47,943 nt of DNA from DAISIL01 sp036822015. GTDB lineage: Bacteria; Bacteroidota; Bacteroidia; Cytophagales; Bernardetiaceae. Positions within the stretch are counted from its first letter, which is position 1; each line of letters starts with the position of its first letter. The stretch spans positions 1-47,943 of the forward strand of contig DAISIL010000021.1 in the NCBI GenBank assembly GCA_036822015.1, written 5' to 3'. The notes beneath the pieces were generated by a model. The model was not told the DNA's origin. It was given only the letters and a program-made list of their open reading frames with translations, and ran no database searches. Below are positions 7,075-15,626 of the stretch, piece after piece. The translations under genes were made by a program, and so were the position numbers.

Positions 7075-8421
7075 ATGACTTTTCCCAAAAATCAACCCAA
7101 AGTACTGACAGCTTGGGCCATGTACGATTGGGCCAACTCGGTATATAGTCTGCTCATCACGACGGCCATTTTTCCGATTTACTATCATGCCTCGGTAAAG
7201 GAGGCCTTTGGCGTAGCCGAAACGACAGCGGAGGGGCAGGAGATTATCCTGGTCGATTTCTTTGGGCTTTCATTCAAGGACTCGGTCTTGTACTCGTATG
7301 CCATATCGTTTTCGTTTTTGTTGGTGGTTTTTCTTTCGCCGATTCTTTCGGGGATTGCAGACTTTGGCGGGCGCAAGAAGTTTTTTATGCAGTTGTTTAC
7401 CTATCTGGGCGCGTCGGCTTGTTTGTCGTTGTTTTTCTTTGAGGGGCAAAACGTAGAGTTTGGTATCCTGATGGCGACGACGGCGAGCCTGGGCTATGCG
7501 GGTAGTCTGGTGTTTTACAATGCCTTTTTACCCGAAATTGCGACACCGGATCGCTTTGATCGTTTGAGTGCGCGGGGCTACTCGTTGGGCTACATCGGGA
7601 GTGTGCTGTTGTTATTGGTTAGTTTGGCCTTGATTCAGATGCCAGAGACGTTTGGATTTTCGGGGGCGGGGCAGGCAACAAAACTCTCCTTTTTGTTGGT
7701 GGGTTTTTGGTGGATTGGCTTTGCCCAAATCCCGTTTTTTTATCTCAAAGACCGCCCTTCGCGGCAGCGGCTTCCCTCCGAAAGCCTCCTCACCAAAGGC
7801 TTCGACGAACTCAAAAAGGTAGCTCGTTCGCTGACCCACTATCCCGATATGCGCAGTTATCTCGGAGCGTTTTTTTTGTATAGCGTTGGCGTGCAAACGG
7901 TTATGCTGCTGGCACCTACCTTTGCGCAAGGCGAACTCAACATCGACACGACGGGGCTAATCCTGATCGTCTTGATTATCCAACTGATCGCCGTGGGGGG
8001 GGCGACACTCTTTGCCAGGGTCTCGGAGCGGAAGGGCAACAAATTTGCCTTAGCCGTGATGCTGGGGATATGGCTCTTTATCTGTGTGGCAGCGTACTTT
8101 GTCCGCACGGCCGAGCAGTTTTATTTGCTTGCCGTGGTGGTGGGTCTGGTAATGGGCGGCATACAATCACTCTCCCGATCGACGTTTTCTAAGCTCATCC
8201 CCGCCGACACACCAGACCACGCCTCGTTTTTTAGTTTTTACGACATCACAGAAAAGCTCTCTATCGTCATCGGGACATTTTCTTTTGGTTTGATCGACCA
8301 ACTGACGGGCAGTATGCGCAACAGTACCTTGGTGCTGATCGTCTTCTTTGTGGGAGGAGCCGTTCTGCTTGCCCATACCCACATCCGCACGGGTGTACGG
8401 ATGGATAGCCTAACGGAATAA
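7075..8421 (+). CDS. UMF1-type (Atg22-like) major facilitator superfamily transporter
   Basis: A 448-residue polytopic membrane protein with about twelve hydrophobic segments. The ATG at 7075 is chosen because the family signature starts right after it (LTAWAMYDWANSVYSLLI); the longer frame back to 6697 overlaps the HD gene on the other strand. Other family features are the FGGRKKFFM loop after TM2-3, YNAFLPEIATPDRFDRLSARG, and the late VMGGIQSLSRSTFSKLIPAD segment. The UMF1 family resembles yeast vacuolar Atg22, an amino-acid effluxer; the bacterial substrate is unknown, so small-molecule efflux is an inference. It has its own promoter candidate and is followed by phenylalanine hydroxylase 77 bases later. 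Confidence 0.9.
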   Translation: MTFPKNQPKVLTAWAMYDWANSVYSLLITTAIFPIYYHASVKEAFGVAETTAEGQEIILVDFFGLSFKDSVLYSYAISFSFLLVVFLSPILSGIADFGGRKKFFMQLFTYLGASACLSLFFFEGQNVEFGILMATTASLGYAGSLVFYNAFLPEIATPDRFDRLSARGYSLGYIGSVLLLLVSLALIQMPETFGFSGAGQATKLSFLLVGFWWIGFAQIPFFYLKDRPSRQRLPSESLLTKGFDELKKVARSLTHYPDMRSYLGAFFLYSVGVQTVMLLAPTFAQGELNIDTTGLILIVLIIQLIAVGGATLFARVSERKGNKFALAVMLGIWLFICVAAYFVRTAEQFYLLAVVVGLVMGGIQSLSRSTFSKLIPADTPDHASFFSFYDITEKLSIVIGTFSFGLIDQLTGSMRNSTLVLIVFFVGGAVLLAHTHIRTGVRMDSLTE

Positions 8422-8498
8422 CTTTACGCTTTGCTTATTCGTTAAAGACCCAAAGACACACACAATATCTTACCGCTCACCAAAAAACACCATCACTT

Positions 8499-9233
8499 AT
8501 GCTCAAGCAAGACTATGAACGTTACTCCGCCGAAGACTTCGAGGTATGGAAACTGCTCTACCAGCGGCAGGCCAAGGTATTGCCCGGACGGGCAGCCCGA
8601 GAGTTTTTGGAGGGCATCCAAAAAATCGACTTCGTCGCCGAGCGTATCCCCTATTTCCCCGAGATGAACGAACGCCTCTCGGCCATCACGGGCTGGAATG
8701 TCGTCGTGGTGCCAGGACTGATCGACAACAAAAGTTTTTTTGAATATCTCCGCGATGCCAAATTTCCGGCCTCAACATGGCTCCGCAGGCGCGAAGAACT
8801 CGACTACCTCGAAGAACCTGATATGTTCCATGATGTCTATGGACACGTCCCCATCCTGACCAACCAGCCCTTCTGTGATTTTCTCTCGGGGCTAAGCGAG
8901 ATTGCCCTCAAACACATTGACAACGAGTGGGCGGTAGAGATGCTCTCCCGCGTGTATTGGTACACGGTAGAGTTTGGCTTGATCCAACAAGGCGACCGCC
9001 TGGAGATTTACGGGGCTGGCATCTTGTCTTCGGCCGGCGAATCGGTCTATTCCCTCGAAAGCGACATCCCTGCTCGGGTGCCTTACGATGTCCGCCAACT
9101 GCTGGCTACACCTTACATCAAGGATAAGTTTCAGGAGACCTACTTTGTCATCCAAAGTTACGAACAACTGTACCAGTCGTTGCCCCTAATCGAAGCCGAA
9201 CTCGAGCGGGCCCTGGCACTGGAGAAAGCCTAA
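8499..9233 (+). CDS. phhA: Phenylalanine 4-monooxygenase (phenylalanine hydroxylase)
   Basis: A 244-residue, single-domain pterin-dependent hydroxylase that turns phenylalanine into tyrosine using O2, Fe(II) and tetrahydropterin. The iron-binding facial triad is intact: His111 and His116 in EPDMFHDVYGHVP and Glu158 in YWYTVEFGLI. GAGILSSAGE is the usual active-site loop. Like other bacterial enzymes it lacks the N-terminal ACT regulatory and C-terminal tetramerisation domains of the animal protein. Its presence implies oxygen use and a pterin recycling system, whose genes are not in the window. It is 77 bases after the transporter and 11 bases before the interrupted DUF2279 gene, so it could head a small transcription unit. 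Confidence 0.96.
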   Translation: MLKQDYERYSAEDFEVWKLLYQRQAKVLPGRAAREFLEGIQKIDFVAERIPYFPEMNERLSAITGWNVVVVPGLIDNKSFFEYLRDAKFPASTWLRRREELDYLEEPDMFHDVYGHVPILTNQPFCDFLSGLSEIALKHIDNEWAVEMLSRVYWYTVEFGLIQQGDRLEIYGAGILSSAGESVYSLESDIPARVPYDVRQLLATPYIKDKFQETYFVIQSYEQLYQSLPLIEAELERALALEKA

Positions 9234-9244
9234 ACCCAAAGTTT

Positions 9245-10089
9245 ATGCTCCGACGCTGCTTAACCTGCTGTTTTTTTTTCTTGGCATTGCTGCCCTACAC
9301 GGACAACAAACCGTAGCGTCGGCTGATACCCTGCACCGCTCCTACAAACATTTGCCCTGGGTGGGCGCGACGCTCTACACGGGGGGTGTCGTAGGCTTAG
9401 GGACGATTTGGTACGAGGATTTAAAGCCGCCTTTTCGCTTCTTCAACGACAACCGCCAATGGCTACAGATGGACAAGTTGGGGCATTTTTATAGTGCTTA
9501 TCACCTTGGCCGCTTAGGGCAGGATTTGCTACGGCCTACTCGGCTTTCGCCGGCGGCTAAGCGTTGGTTGGGTGGCGGGATGGGCTTCTTGCTTTTGTTG
9601 CCGATTGAGATTTTGGATGGCTTTTCGCCGGACTACGGTGCCAGCTGGGGTGATCTGGGGGCAAACTTGCTCGGATCCCTGCTCGTGATCTCGGGACAAA
9701 AACGGGTACAGCCCAAATTTTCTTTTTGGCCCTCCCGCTGGGCCGAGCAGCGGCCCGATCTCCTGGGCGATCACCTGCTGGCACAGATGCTCAAAGACTA
9801 CAACGGGCAACGCTACTGGCTTTCGGTGCGCGTCAAGTCCTGGTGGATGCTTTCCCTGGGCTACAGTGCCGAGGGGATGGTCTATGGAGACCCTCACCAA
9901 AACCGAGCGATGGGCTATACGGCTTATCGGCAGTATTATCTCTCGCTCGATCTTGACTTGTCCGGCATCAAACCCCGTTCGGCTTTCCTCAAAACCTTGC
10001 TCTGGATCGGGCAGGGCATCAAAATCCCGGCTCCCGCCCTGGGCTGGCAACCGAATCGCGGTTGGCGTGTTTATCCTTTATTTTTTTAA
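9245..10089 (+). pseudogene. DUF2279 (YfiM-like) envelope protein, interrupted by a -1 frameshift at a T9 run
   Basis: From ATG 9245 the frame encodes the start of a signal peptide (MLRRCLTCCFFFLALL) but stops at 9314. The other frame is open across the same region and continues as a good DUF2279 protein to 10089. The switch falls on nine consecutive T at 9271-9279: one extra T would fuse the two frames into a signal peptide ending FFFLGIAALHGQ, a normal cleavage context for this phylum, followed by the DUF2279 body. The body has FRFFNDNRQWLQMDKLGHFY, a short hydrophobic segment, EILDGFSPDYGASWGDLGAN and an aromatic C-terminus. Function of the family is unknown; it is predicted to be an envelope protein. 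The break could be a real mutation, phase variation, or a sequencing error. The internal TTG at 9352 gives a leaderless version. Confidence 0.75.
9271..9279 (+). repeat. T9 homopolymer at the frameshift site
   Basis: Nine T in a row sit inside the signal-peptide-coding region exactly where the reading frame must change. Homopolymers of this length are prone to slipped-strand changes and to sequencing length errors. Confidence 0.9.
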
Positions 10090-10099
10090 TCTTCCAACG

Positions 10100-10810
10100 A
10101 TGAAAACTGTTTTACACCTTGCCGATAGTCGTGGCCACGTTGATTTTGGTTGGCTGCAATCCTACCACACGTTCAGTTTTGGGAGCTATCACAACCCAGA
10201 GCGCATTCATTTTGGGGCGTTGCGCGTCCTGAACGACGACACCGTAGCCCCTGGGCGGGGCTTTGCCACCCATGCCCACCAAAACATGGAAATCATCTCC
10301 ATCCCCCTCGAGGGCGATCTCGAACACAAGGACAGCCTCGGCAACCAAACCCTTATCCATCAGGGCGACGTGCAGGTGATGAGTGCCGGTACGGGCGTGC
10401 GCCACAGCGAGTACAACAAGAACCGAGACCGCCCTGTCAAGTTTTTGCAAATCTGGCTCATCCCCAACCAACAAAACGTCGCCCCGCGCTACGGGCAGAT
10501 CACCCTAAAAGCCAGCGCGATGCACAACCGTCTAGCACAAATTCTATCCCCCAAGCCCGACGACGACGGGGTATGGGTGCATCAGCGGGCCTGGTTTCAT
10601 CTCGGCAACCTGGATGCGGGCTTGCGGCTGCCCTACACCTGGAAAAGCCCCCAAAACGGGCTGTATCTCTTCGTGATTCGGGGGCGTGTGCAGGTGGGAG
10701 AACAGGTGCTAGAACAGCGCGACGGCATGGGCATTTGGGAAACGGAACAGATCGACATAACCGCACAAACGGCGGCATACATCCTCCTGATGGAAGTACC
10801 GATGGGATAA
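10100..10810 (+). CDS. Pirin family protein (YhhW-like cupin)
   Basis: A 236-residue bicupin. The ATG at 10100 is used because conserved residues begin there (RGHVDFGWLQSYHTFSFG); the frame upstream overlaps the DUF2279 gene. The metal site of pirins is visible as His-x-His with a nearby Glu (ATHAHQNMEIISI) and a later His-x-Glu (GTGVRHSEYN). Bacterial relatives such as E. coli YhhW have quercetin dioxygenase activity in vitro; the in vivo role is unclear. The C-terminal cupin is the less conserved half, as usual. It starts 10 bases after the DUF2279 stop, suggesting one transcript from phhA onwards. Confidence 0.92.
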   Translation: MKTVLHLADSRGHVDFGWLQSYHTFSFGSYHNPERIHFGALRVLNDDTVAPGRGFATHAHQNMEIISIPLEGDLEHKDSLGNQTLIHQGDVQVMSAGTGVRHSEYNKNRDRPVKFLQIWLIPNQQNVAPRYGQITLKASAMHNRLAQILSPKPDDDGVWVHQRAWFHLGNLDAGLRLPYTWKSPQNGLYLFVIRGRVQVGEQVLEQRDGMGIWETEQIDITAQTAAYILLMEVPMG

Positions 10811-10885
10811 ATTTATCCGATCCCGTAGAGGTTCTCATCAAAAAAGTAGTAACTTCAAACCGTATATCTTCGTTATAGAAGCACC

Positions 10886-11773
10886 ATGAAATACAAAGAT
10901 TATTACCAGATATTGGGCATCAAGCGCGGGGCAGGAGCAGAGGAAATCAAAAAAGCCTACCGCGACTTAGCCAAAAAATACCACCCCGACCGAAACCCCA
11001 ACTCCCCCACCGCCGAGCAACGCTTCAAGGACATCACGGAGGCTTACGAGGTCTTGAGCGATCCCGAGAAACGCCGAAAGTACGACCTGTTGGGCAAAAA
11101 CTGGCAGCAGTTTGACCGCAATACCGCAGGCAATGCCGCCGATGTCTTTCGCGATGTGGAGTTCAAGGATATTTTTGAGGAGGGGGTAAAGGGTGCTTCC
11201 GATTTTTTTAAAAATATCTTTCAGCAGTTCAACGACGGCAGGGCTGGTGTAGATGCCCCCCCCAAGACGGATCAAGCACCGCCGCAAGAAATCGACATTT
11301 TTCTTTCCCTTGCCGAAGTCATGGAAGGTACCAGCCGGATGCTCGAAGTAGAAAACCGGAAAATACGCATCAAGATCAAGCCTGGCGTAACCGAAGGGCA
11401 ACTCCTCAAGGGACGCGGCCCCGAAAGAACCGATGGATCGCGGCAGACGTTTTATTTGCGCATCCGCATTGATCCGCACCCGCAGTTTACGCGCCAGGAC
11501 GATGACCTCGAGACTACCCTGCCCGTATCGCTGTATCGCATGGTGCTGGGCGGCAAGATAGATGTACAAACCCTTGATGGCACAGTTTCGTTTCAGTTGC
11601 CTGCCGGAACACCCAACGGCAAAGCCTTCAGGCTACCCAACAAAGGTCTCCCCAACTACGAAAATCCAAACATACGAGGAAGCCTACTTGTCAAGGTCGT
11701 GGCAGAGTTGCCGCGCAACCTGACCCCACAAGAGCGAGACTTGTTTGAACAGCTCTCGGCCCTTCGTCCCTAG
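10886..11773 (+). CDS. DnaJ/CbpA-type J-domain chaperone (class B)
   Basis: A 295-residue co-chaperone. Residues 4-70 form the J domain with the Hsp70-stimulating HPD at 33-35 (KKYHPDRN). A Phe/Gly-containing linker follows (about 75-135), then two beta-rich C-terminal domains (LSLAEVMEGTSRMLEVE and TLPVSLYRMVLGGKIDVQTL) typical of DnaJ_C. There is no cysteine-rich zinc-finger region between linker and C-terminal domains, so it is a CbpA-like type II protein rather than DnaJ itself. It would deliver clients to DnaK. A near-consensus TATCTTCG (10865-10872) lies 13 bases before the start. It converges with the SDR gene, with 11 bases between the ends. Confidence 0.93.
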   Translation: MKYKDYYQILGIKRGAGAEEIKKAYRDLAKKYHPDRNPNSPTAEQRFKDITEAYEVLSDPEKRRKYDLLGKNWQQFDRNTAGNAADVFRDVEFKDIFEEGVKGASDFFKNIFQQFNDGRAGVDAPPKTDQAPPQEIDIFLSLAEVMEGTSRMLEVENRKIRIKIKPGVTEGQLLKGRGPERTDGSRQTFYLRIRIDPHPQFTRQDDDLETTLPVSLYRMVLGGKIDVQTLDGTVSFQLPAGTPNGKAFRLPNKGLPNYENPNIRGSLLVKVVAELPRNLTPQERDLFEQLSALRP

Positions 11774-11784
11774 CTTCGCTGACC

Positions 11785-12468
11785 TTAGGCCTCTCCATAC
11801 ACTTCATATTGCTGATGGCGCAAGGGCCCCGGGCAGGCAGCCGAGAAGATCACCTGGGCAATATCCGCTGGACTTACCCAACGGCTAAAGTCCTCCTCGG
11901 GCATGGCAGATCGGTTTTGGGGCGTGTCAATGATGCTCGGAACGACGAGCGCTGCCTGGGGGTCGTTGCCCTGCCGAGATCCGTTGATGGTTTGACAAAG
12001 ACCGACAAGCAAAGATTTGGCAAGCGTATAAGCCAAAACACCTCCGCCCGTGCGCGGGTAAAGGGCTGTTCGTGAACCAATCAGAATGACTTTACCTTGC
12101 TCGGAATTGCGCAGGCGTTGCCAATAGGCTTGGACGCAATGATAAGCCGTAAAAAAGTTGAGGTGTATTTGCTCCTGTATCGCTTCGGGGGAGGTGCTGG
12201 TCAGATCGCCCATCGCAAAGCCACCCACAATCGGAACCAGCGCATGGAGGGGCATCTCCGACCGTTGGGCTATTGCCCGAACAGCAGCCGCATCCCCCAC
12301 ATCTACGGGCATGACATCCAAACAGCCCAGGGACTGAAGCTGCTCCACTTGCTCGGGGTGGCGCGGGTCGGTGAATGCGGTTACGTGCCACTGCTCGTCC
12401 AGAAATCGACGGACGACGGCTTGGCCTAAGTTGCCGGCAGCACCGGTGATGAGTACGTGTGGTTTCAT
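11785..12468 (-). CDS. Short-chain dehydrogenase/reductase (SDR)
   Basis: A 227-residue Rossmann-fold protein with the NAD(P)-binding motif GAAGNLGQAVVRRF near the N-terminus, a VGGF strand-loop, a catalytic-like Ser in ILIGSRTALYP and the YTLAK motif (Tyr and Lys) about 150-160 residues in. These make a complete SDR catalytic set. The substrate cannot be told from sequence; such short proteins are often annotated as SDR oxidoreductases of unknown function. Its start overlaps the stop of the upstream lytic transglycosylase gene by ATGA (12465-12468), so the two are probably translationally coupled. Confidence 0.88.
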   Translation of the reverse strand: MKPHVLITGAAGNLGQAVVRRFLDEQWHVTAFTDPRHPEQVEQLQSLGCLDVMPVDVGDAAAVRAIAQRSEMPLHALVPIVGGFAMGDLTSTSPEAIQEQIHLNFFTAYHCVQAYWQRLRNSEQGKVILIGSRTALYPRTGGGVLAYTLAKSLLVGLCQTINGSRQGNDPQAALVVPSIIDTPQNRSAMPEEDFSRWVSPADIAQVIFSAACPGPLRHQQYEVYGEA

Positions 12469-13553
12469 GGGTATTGGGGTTGTGTGGTGTCGGTGGTAAG
12501 CGAAGTAGTGGTATCGGCGGGAGCGGTACGGCTGCTATCTGCACCCGTACTGCTAAACAAACGACGGCCATGCGGGGGCGGTGCGTCTTTGGGTAGCTGT
12601 AAGGTGTACGTTTTTCCTGGCAAAACGGACAAACTGTAGCCCTGAATCCAGGGGTTGTAATGGCGGAGGGTTTTGTAGGTTGTCCCCTGGCTGTGGGCGT
12701 AGCTCACCAGGTCGGGGATACTTTTTTCGATGGTCAGTTGGCGCATGGGCGGGTTTTGGTAGCGTTCTTCGGGAGGAATATCGAAGTGATACCGCTCGGG
12801 ATACTCCATGATGAGCTTGAAAGCGAGGATACGGTAGATATATCGGCTCGTTTCGTTGTTGAGTACCAGATCGTAGTAAGAGGTGGAGCGTTGGGTTTGC
12901 ATCTGCCGCGATAGCCCGCCCATACCCATGTTGTAGGAGGCCGCAGCGGCTGTCCAGTTGTCAAATTTTTGATAGGCATTTTTAAGGTACGTGCAGGCTG
13001 CCTGCCCGGATCGGATGGGATCATAGCGTTGGTCGATCTGGGCAGAGACCTCCAGACCGTATTCCTTCGCCGTAAAAGACATGATCTGCCAAAAGCCCTT
13101 TGCTCCCGAGGGGGAGGTTGCGTTATCCAGTTCACTTTCAGCAACGGCCAGATACTTAAAATCATCGGGGATGCCCTCCTGCCTCAAGACCTCCTCCAGG
13201 AGCGGAAACCATCGCCCCGAACGCTTGATGATATAGCTCGTATGCGACTCCCAGTACAGGTTGATGAGCAACTCCCGTTCGAGTTTTTCGCGTACTTCGT
13301 CTTCGTAGAGCGGCACGGGTTCGCCCGCAAAGTTCAGTTTATCAGGTATATACGGACTTCGGATGAGCCGTAAATCCGGTAGCTCCGAGTCCGGATCGGT
13401 GCTGGGCGATGCCGGCTGGGCTGCCTGGGGCTTAGCGGGCATTCGGTATTGCTGATACAGCCAATAGCCACCTCCCCCAAAGATCAACAAAAAAGTAAGC
13501 CCTCCCTGAATACCCAACCAAAAGGCAGATAGACGTTTTAAGAATCGAAACAA
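12465..13553 (-). CDS. Membrane-anchored lytic murein transglycosylase with LysM-like tail (MltD-like)
   Basis: A 362-residue protein with an N-terminal transmembrane anchor (about residues 12-32) and a Pro/Ala/Ser-rich linker. The SLT domain (about 95-250) shows the catalytic Glu in LAVAESELDNATSPSGAKGF and the later AAAASYNMGMGGL. A C-terminal LysM-like segment (about 275-320, DLVSYAHSQGTTYKTLRHYN) probably binds glycan. It cuts the MurNAc-GlcNAc bond to give 1,6-anhydro ends during wall turnover. The final ~35 residues are Thr/Ser-rich low complexity. It lies 49 bases downstream of the Crp-like gene and overlaps the SDR gene. Confidence 0.9.
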   Translation of the reverse strand: MFRFLKRLSAFWLGIQGGLTFLLIFGGGGYWLYQQYRMPAKPQAAQPASPSTDPDSELPDLRLIRSPYIPDKLNFAGEPVPLYEDEVREKLERELLINLYWESHTSYIIKRSGRWFPLLEEVLRQEGIPDDFKYLAVAESELDNATSPSGAKGFWQIMSFTAKEYGLEVSAQIDQRYDPIRSGQAACTYLKNAYQKFDNWTAAAASYNMGMGGLSRQMQTQRSTSYYDLVLNNETSRYIYRILAFKLIMEYPERYHFDIPPEERYQNPPMRQLTIEKSIPDLVSYAHSQGTTYKTLRHYNPWIQGYSLSVLPGKTYTLQLPKDAPPPHGRRLFSSTGADSSRTAPADTTTSLTTDTTQPQYP

Positions 13554-13577
13554 GTGCGTTTATTTTGTTTTGGAAAA

Positions 13578-13609
13578 CGAAGATACAAAACACCCCTAAG
13601 ATTTACAAC
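13578..13609 (-). promoter_or_regulatory. Candidate promoter for the lytic transglycosylase gene
   Basis: On the minus strand TATCTTCG (13578-13585, one mismatch to TAnnTTTG) is preceded by GTTG (13606-13609, one mismatch to TTTG) with 20 bases between, the expected Bacteroidetes spacing. The ATG at 13553 is 24 bases downstream. Both elements are imperfect. Confidence 0.35.
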
Positions 13610-14175
13610 TCGGCATCCTCGGCCTCATCCTCTGGCTTGGCAAAACACACCCTTCCCAAATCAAAAAAACCATAGGCCGCACTGTACGCCCGAAACACCC
13701 GATGCAACTGCTGGGCATACGTTCCGGCCAGGGCCTCTAAGATTTTGGAGCGAATGTCCGGTTCGTCTTCAAAGATTTCGGATAGATGCACCTGCGGAAT
13801 GGCATACACCTCTGTACGTTCGCTGATGCTGACGGCGTTATACAAACGGTTGCTTCGGTACAAAAAGGCATTTTCACCAAAATAGTGATACCTGGATAGC
13901 ACCACCAGACGTTCAAAACCCGTGTCGGTGTCTAGGGTAAGCCTGACTCGTCCTTGTTTGATTAAATAAAATGCCTGGCTGGGGTCGTTACGAAAAAAAA
14001 TAACCTCATTTTTGCCATAGACTCGCTCGTAAAGATGCGGCACAAAGGCCATCAACTCGTGATCGCTTAACTGCCGAAAAAGCACGTTCTGACGCAAAAA
14101 CGCAAACATACGTCGTTCGGACATCGAGTAGCGGCGGGCAAAAAGTTCGGAGAGCCAGTGGCGTAGTTTGCTCAA
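13603..14175 (-). CDS. Crp-like cyclic-nucleotide-binding domain protein without HTH
   Basis: A 190-residue protein with one cyclic-nucleotide-binding beta-barrel, about residues 30-150 (FRNDPSQAFYLIKQGRVRLT, YFGENAFLYRSNRLYNAV). The phosphate-binding cassette core FGENAFL is followed by Arg (YRSNRLYNA). After the barrel there is only about 40 residues of helix and an acidic tail, with no winged-helix DNA-binding domain, so it is unlikely to be a direct transcription factor. TTG at 14175 is used as start because the N-terminal helix (RHWLSELFARRYS) resembles relatives I remember from the phylum; ATG 14124 is the alternative. It may gate a partner by ligand binding. It is divergent from the TlpA-like gene. 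Confidence 0.78.
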   Translation of the reverse strand: MSKLRHWLSELFARRYSMSERRMFAFLRQNVLFRQLSDHELMAFVPHLYERVYGKNEVIFFRNDPSQAFYLIKQGRVRLTLDTDTGFERLVVLSRYHYFGENAFLYRSNRLYNAVSISERTEVYAIPQVHLSEIFEDEPDIRSKILEALAGTYAQQLHRVFRAYSAAYGFFDLGRVCFAKPEDEAEDAEL

Positions 14176-14183
14176 AGTAGTGT

Positions 14184-14191
14184 TACATTTG
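14184..14191 (+). promoter_or_regulatory. Candidate -7 element before the TlpA-like gene
   Basis: TACATTTG matches TAnnTTTG and ends 12 bases before the ATG at 14204. The nearest upstream TTTG (14167-14170) is only 13 bases away, shorter than the usual 19-21, so support is partial. Confidence 0.35.
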
Positions 14192-14203
14192 ACTAAAAAA
14201 ATT

Positions 14204-15544
14204 ATGCAAAAATCATTCCTTTTGATCTACTTTTTTTGTCTGGCCGGTCGTTTGGCCCTCTTTGGGCAAGGTACGGTGTTGGTCAGTGGGCAGTTGGCGG
14301 GGCCACTCGGGGATTCGGTCTATCTGCATTGGCAGGATCACCAGATTTATTTTGATCCCCAGGTGGTGCGCTCGCCCGTCGTGGGTGGGGCATTTGCCTT
14401 TCGGTTTCGCTTAGAGGAATCCGTTCTGGCCACCCTGCGCATCGGGGATACAACGATACCGCTCTTTTTGCAGCCCTGGGATAGCCTCCACATCGGGAGC
14501 CAGGGCGGGGGCCTGCGTACTGATCTCTCGTTTGCTGGACTAGGCGACCGCGAAAACGACCTGCTCCAAACCTACCGTCGTTTGTTTTTGCTTGCACCCG
14601 AATACCGCCTCTATCCGAAGGCTTATCAGGAAAAATCACCCGCTGACTTTGCCAAAGAACTCCTCCGACAGGAGAAAAAAATACAAAAATGGTGGCGAGA
14701 GGCCCAACGTAACGTCTCTCTATCGGCAGCGTTCAGCAACTATTTTGAAGCCCACCTACGCTATCGCTTTGCTAACGAACGCTTAGCGTATGGGCAATAT
14801 CACACCCTCCAAGACCCTGACTTTTACGCGCCGCTCTTGCCCCTGATACAAGACCGCCCCGAGTGGTTGTCCCTGGTCTATGAATACAGCCGGTTTTTGG
14901 AGCTTTACCTGGACTACCGCGCCGAAGGCGACCTCGAGAAAGCCTATCAACTATCCAAAGAAATCTTCTCGGGACGTGTGCAGGCGCATGTACAAGCCCA
15001 GCAACTGGCCAAAGCCTGGACTGCCGATGCCTGGAAAGAAATGGACGCACTTTACAGCGACTTCCGCAAGAATAGCCGGTTCTATATCGACGTGCTGCAC
15101 CGCCGCTATCAGCAGTTACAAGGCTTGCGAGCAGGCACGATGGCCCCAGATTTTATCCTCCCCAACACCAAAGACCAGCCCGTAAGCCTGCATCGCTACC
15201 GCGGCCAGCACGTCTTGCTCACGTTTTGGCGCACCGACTGCATGGCCTGCATCCCCGATATGGAGCGCATCAGCCGTATTGCCCAAAGTATGTCCGATCA
15301 ACTCACCGTAATTGCGGTAGCCCTCGATGAGCAGCCAGAGCAGTGGAAGAGCTACCTCCAAAAACGCCCCCTGAACGGGCTGCACCTTCGCGCCTCGGGG
15401 ATTTTCTCGGCCGTGGCCCGGCGTTATGCCCTCGAGCATCTGCCGGCAGTGTTTCTGATTGATCCCGAAGGGAGGATGGCTCCTTACCCTGGCCGCCCTG
15501 CCGAAGGGCTACACCGACATCTGCAAGCAACGCTACAAGAATAA
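14204..15544 (+). CDS. TlpA-like thioredoxin-domain protein with N-terminal DUF4369-like region
   Basis: A 446-residue secreted protein. The ATG at 14204 precedes a signal peptide ending LALFGQ. The middle (about 25-330) is a Bacteroidetes-type accessory region beginning with beta strands and followed by a helical segment. The last ~130 residues are a thioredoxin fold: GTMAPDFILPNTKDQPVSLH, then FWRTDCMACIPDM with redox cysteines 346 and 349 (CMAC), and a cis-Pro in LEHLPAVFLIDPEG. TlpA/ResA relatives reduce disulfides in the periplasm, for example during cytochrome c maturation or peptide uptake. No partner gene is adjacent, so the client is unknown. Confidence 0.87.
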   Translation: MQKSFLLIYFFCLAGRLALFGQGTVLVSGQLAGPLGDSVYLHWQDHQIYFDPQVVRSPVVGGAFAFRFRLEESVLATLRIGDTTIPLFLQPWDSLHIGSQGGGLRTDLSFAGLGDRENDLLQTYRRLFLLAPEYRLYPKAYQEKSPADFAKELLRQEKKIQKWWREAQRNVSLSAAFSNYFEAHLRYRFANERLAYGQYHTLQDPDFYAPLLPLIQDRPEWLSLVYEYSRFLELYLDYRAEGDLEKAYQLSKEIFSGRVQAHVQAQQLAKAWTADAWKEMDALYSDFRKNSRFYIDVLHRRYQQLQGLRAGTMAPDFILPNTKDQPVSLHRYRGQHVLLTFWRTDCMACIPDMERISRIAQSMSDQLTVIAVALDEQPEQWKSYLQKRPLNGLHLRASGIFSAVARRYALEHLPAVFLIDPEGRMAPYPGRPAEGLHRHLQATLQE

Positions 15545-15626
15545 ACGGTGGCTGGTATGCTCGTTTTTTTGTAGATTTAGAGCAAGTTAAATACTAACAT
15601 TTTTTTCTCCCAAACGTTACTCCTTT

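Noticed and set aside
8422..8498. TACGCTTTG as a promoter before phhA
   Set aside because: It has one base too many between TA and TTTG for the TAnnTTTG consensus and no -33 partner.
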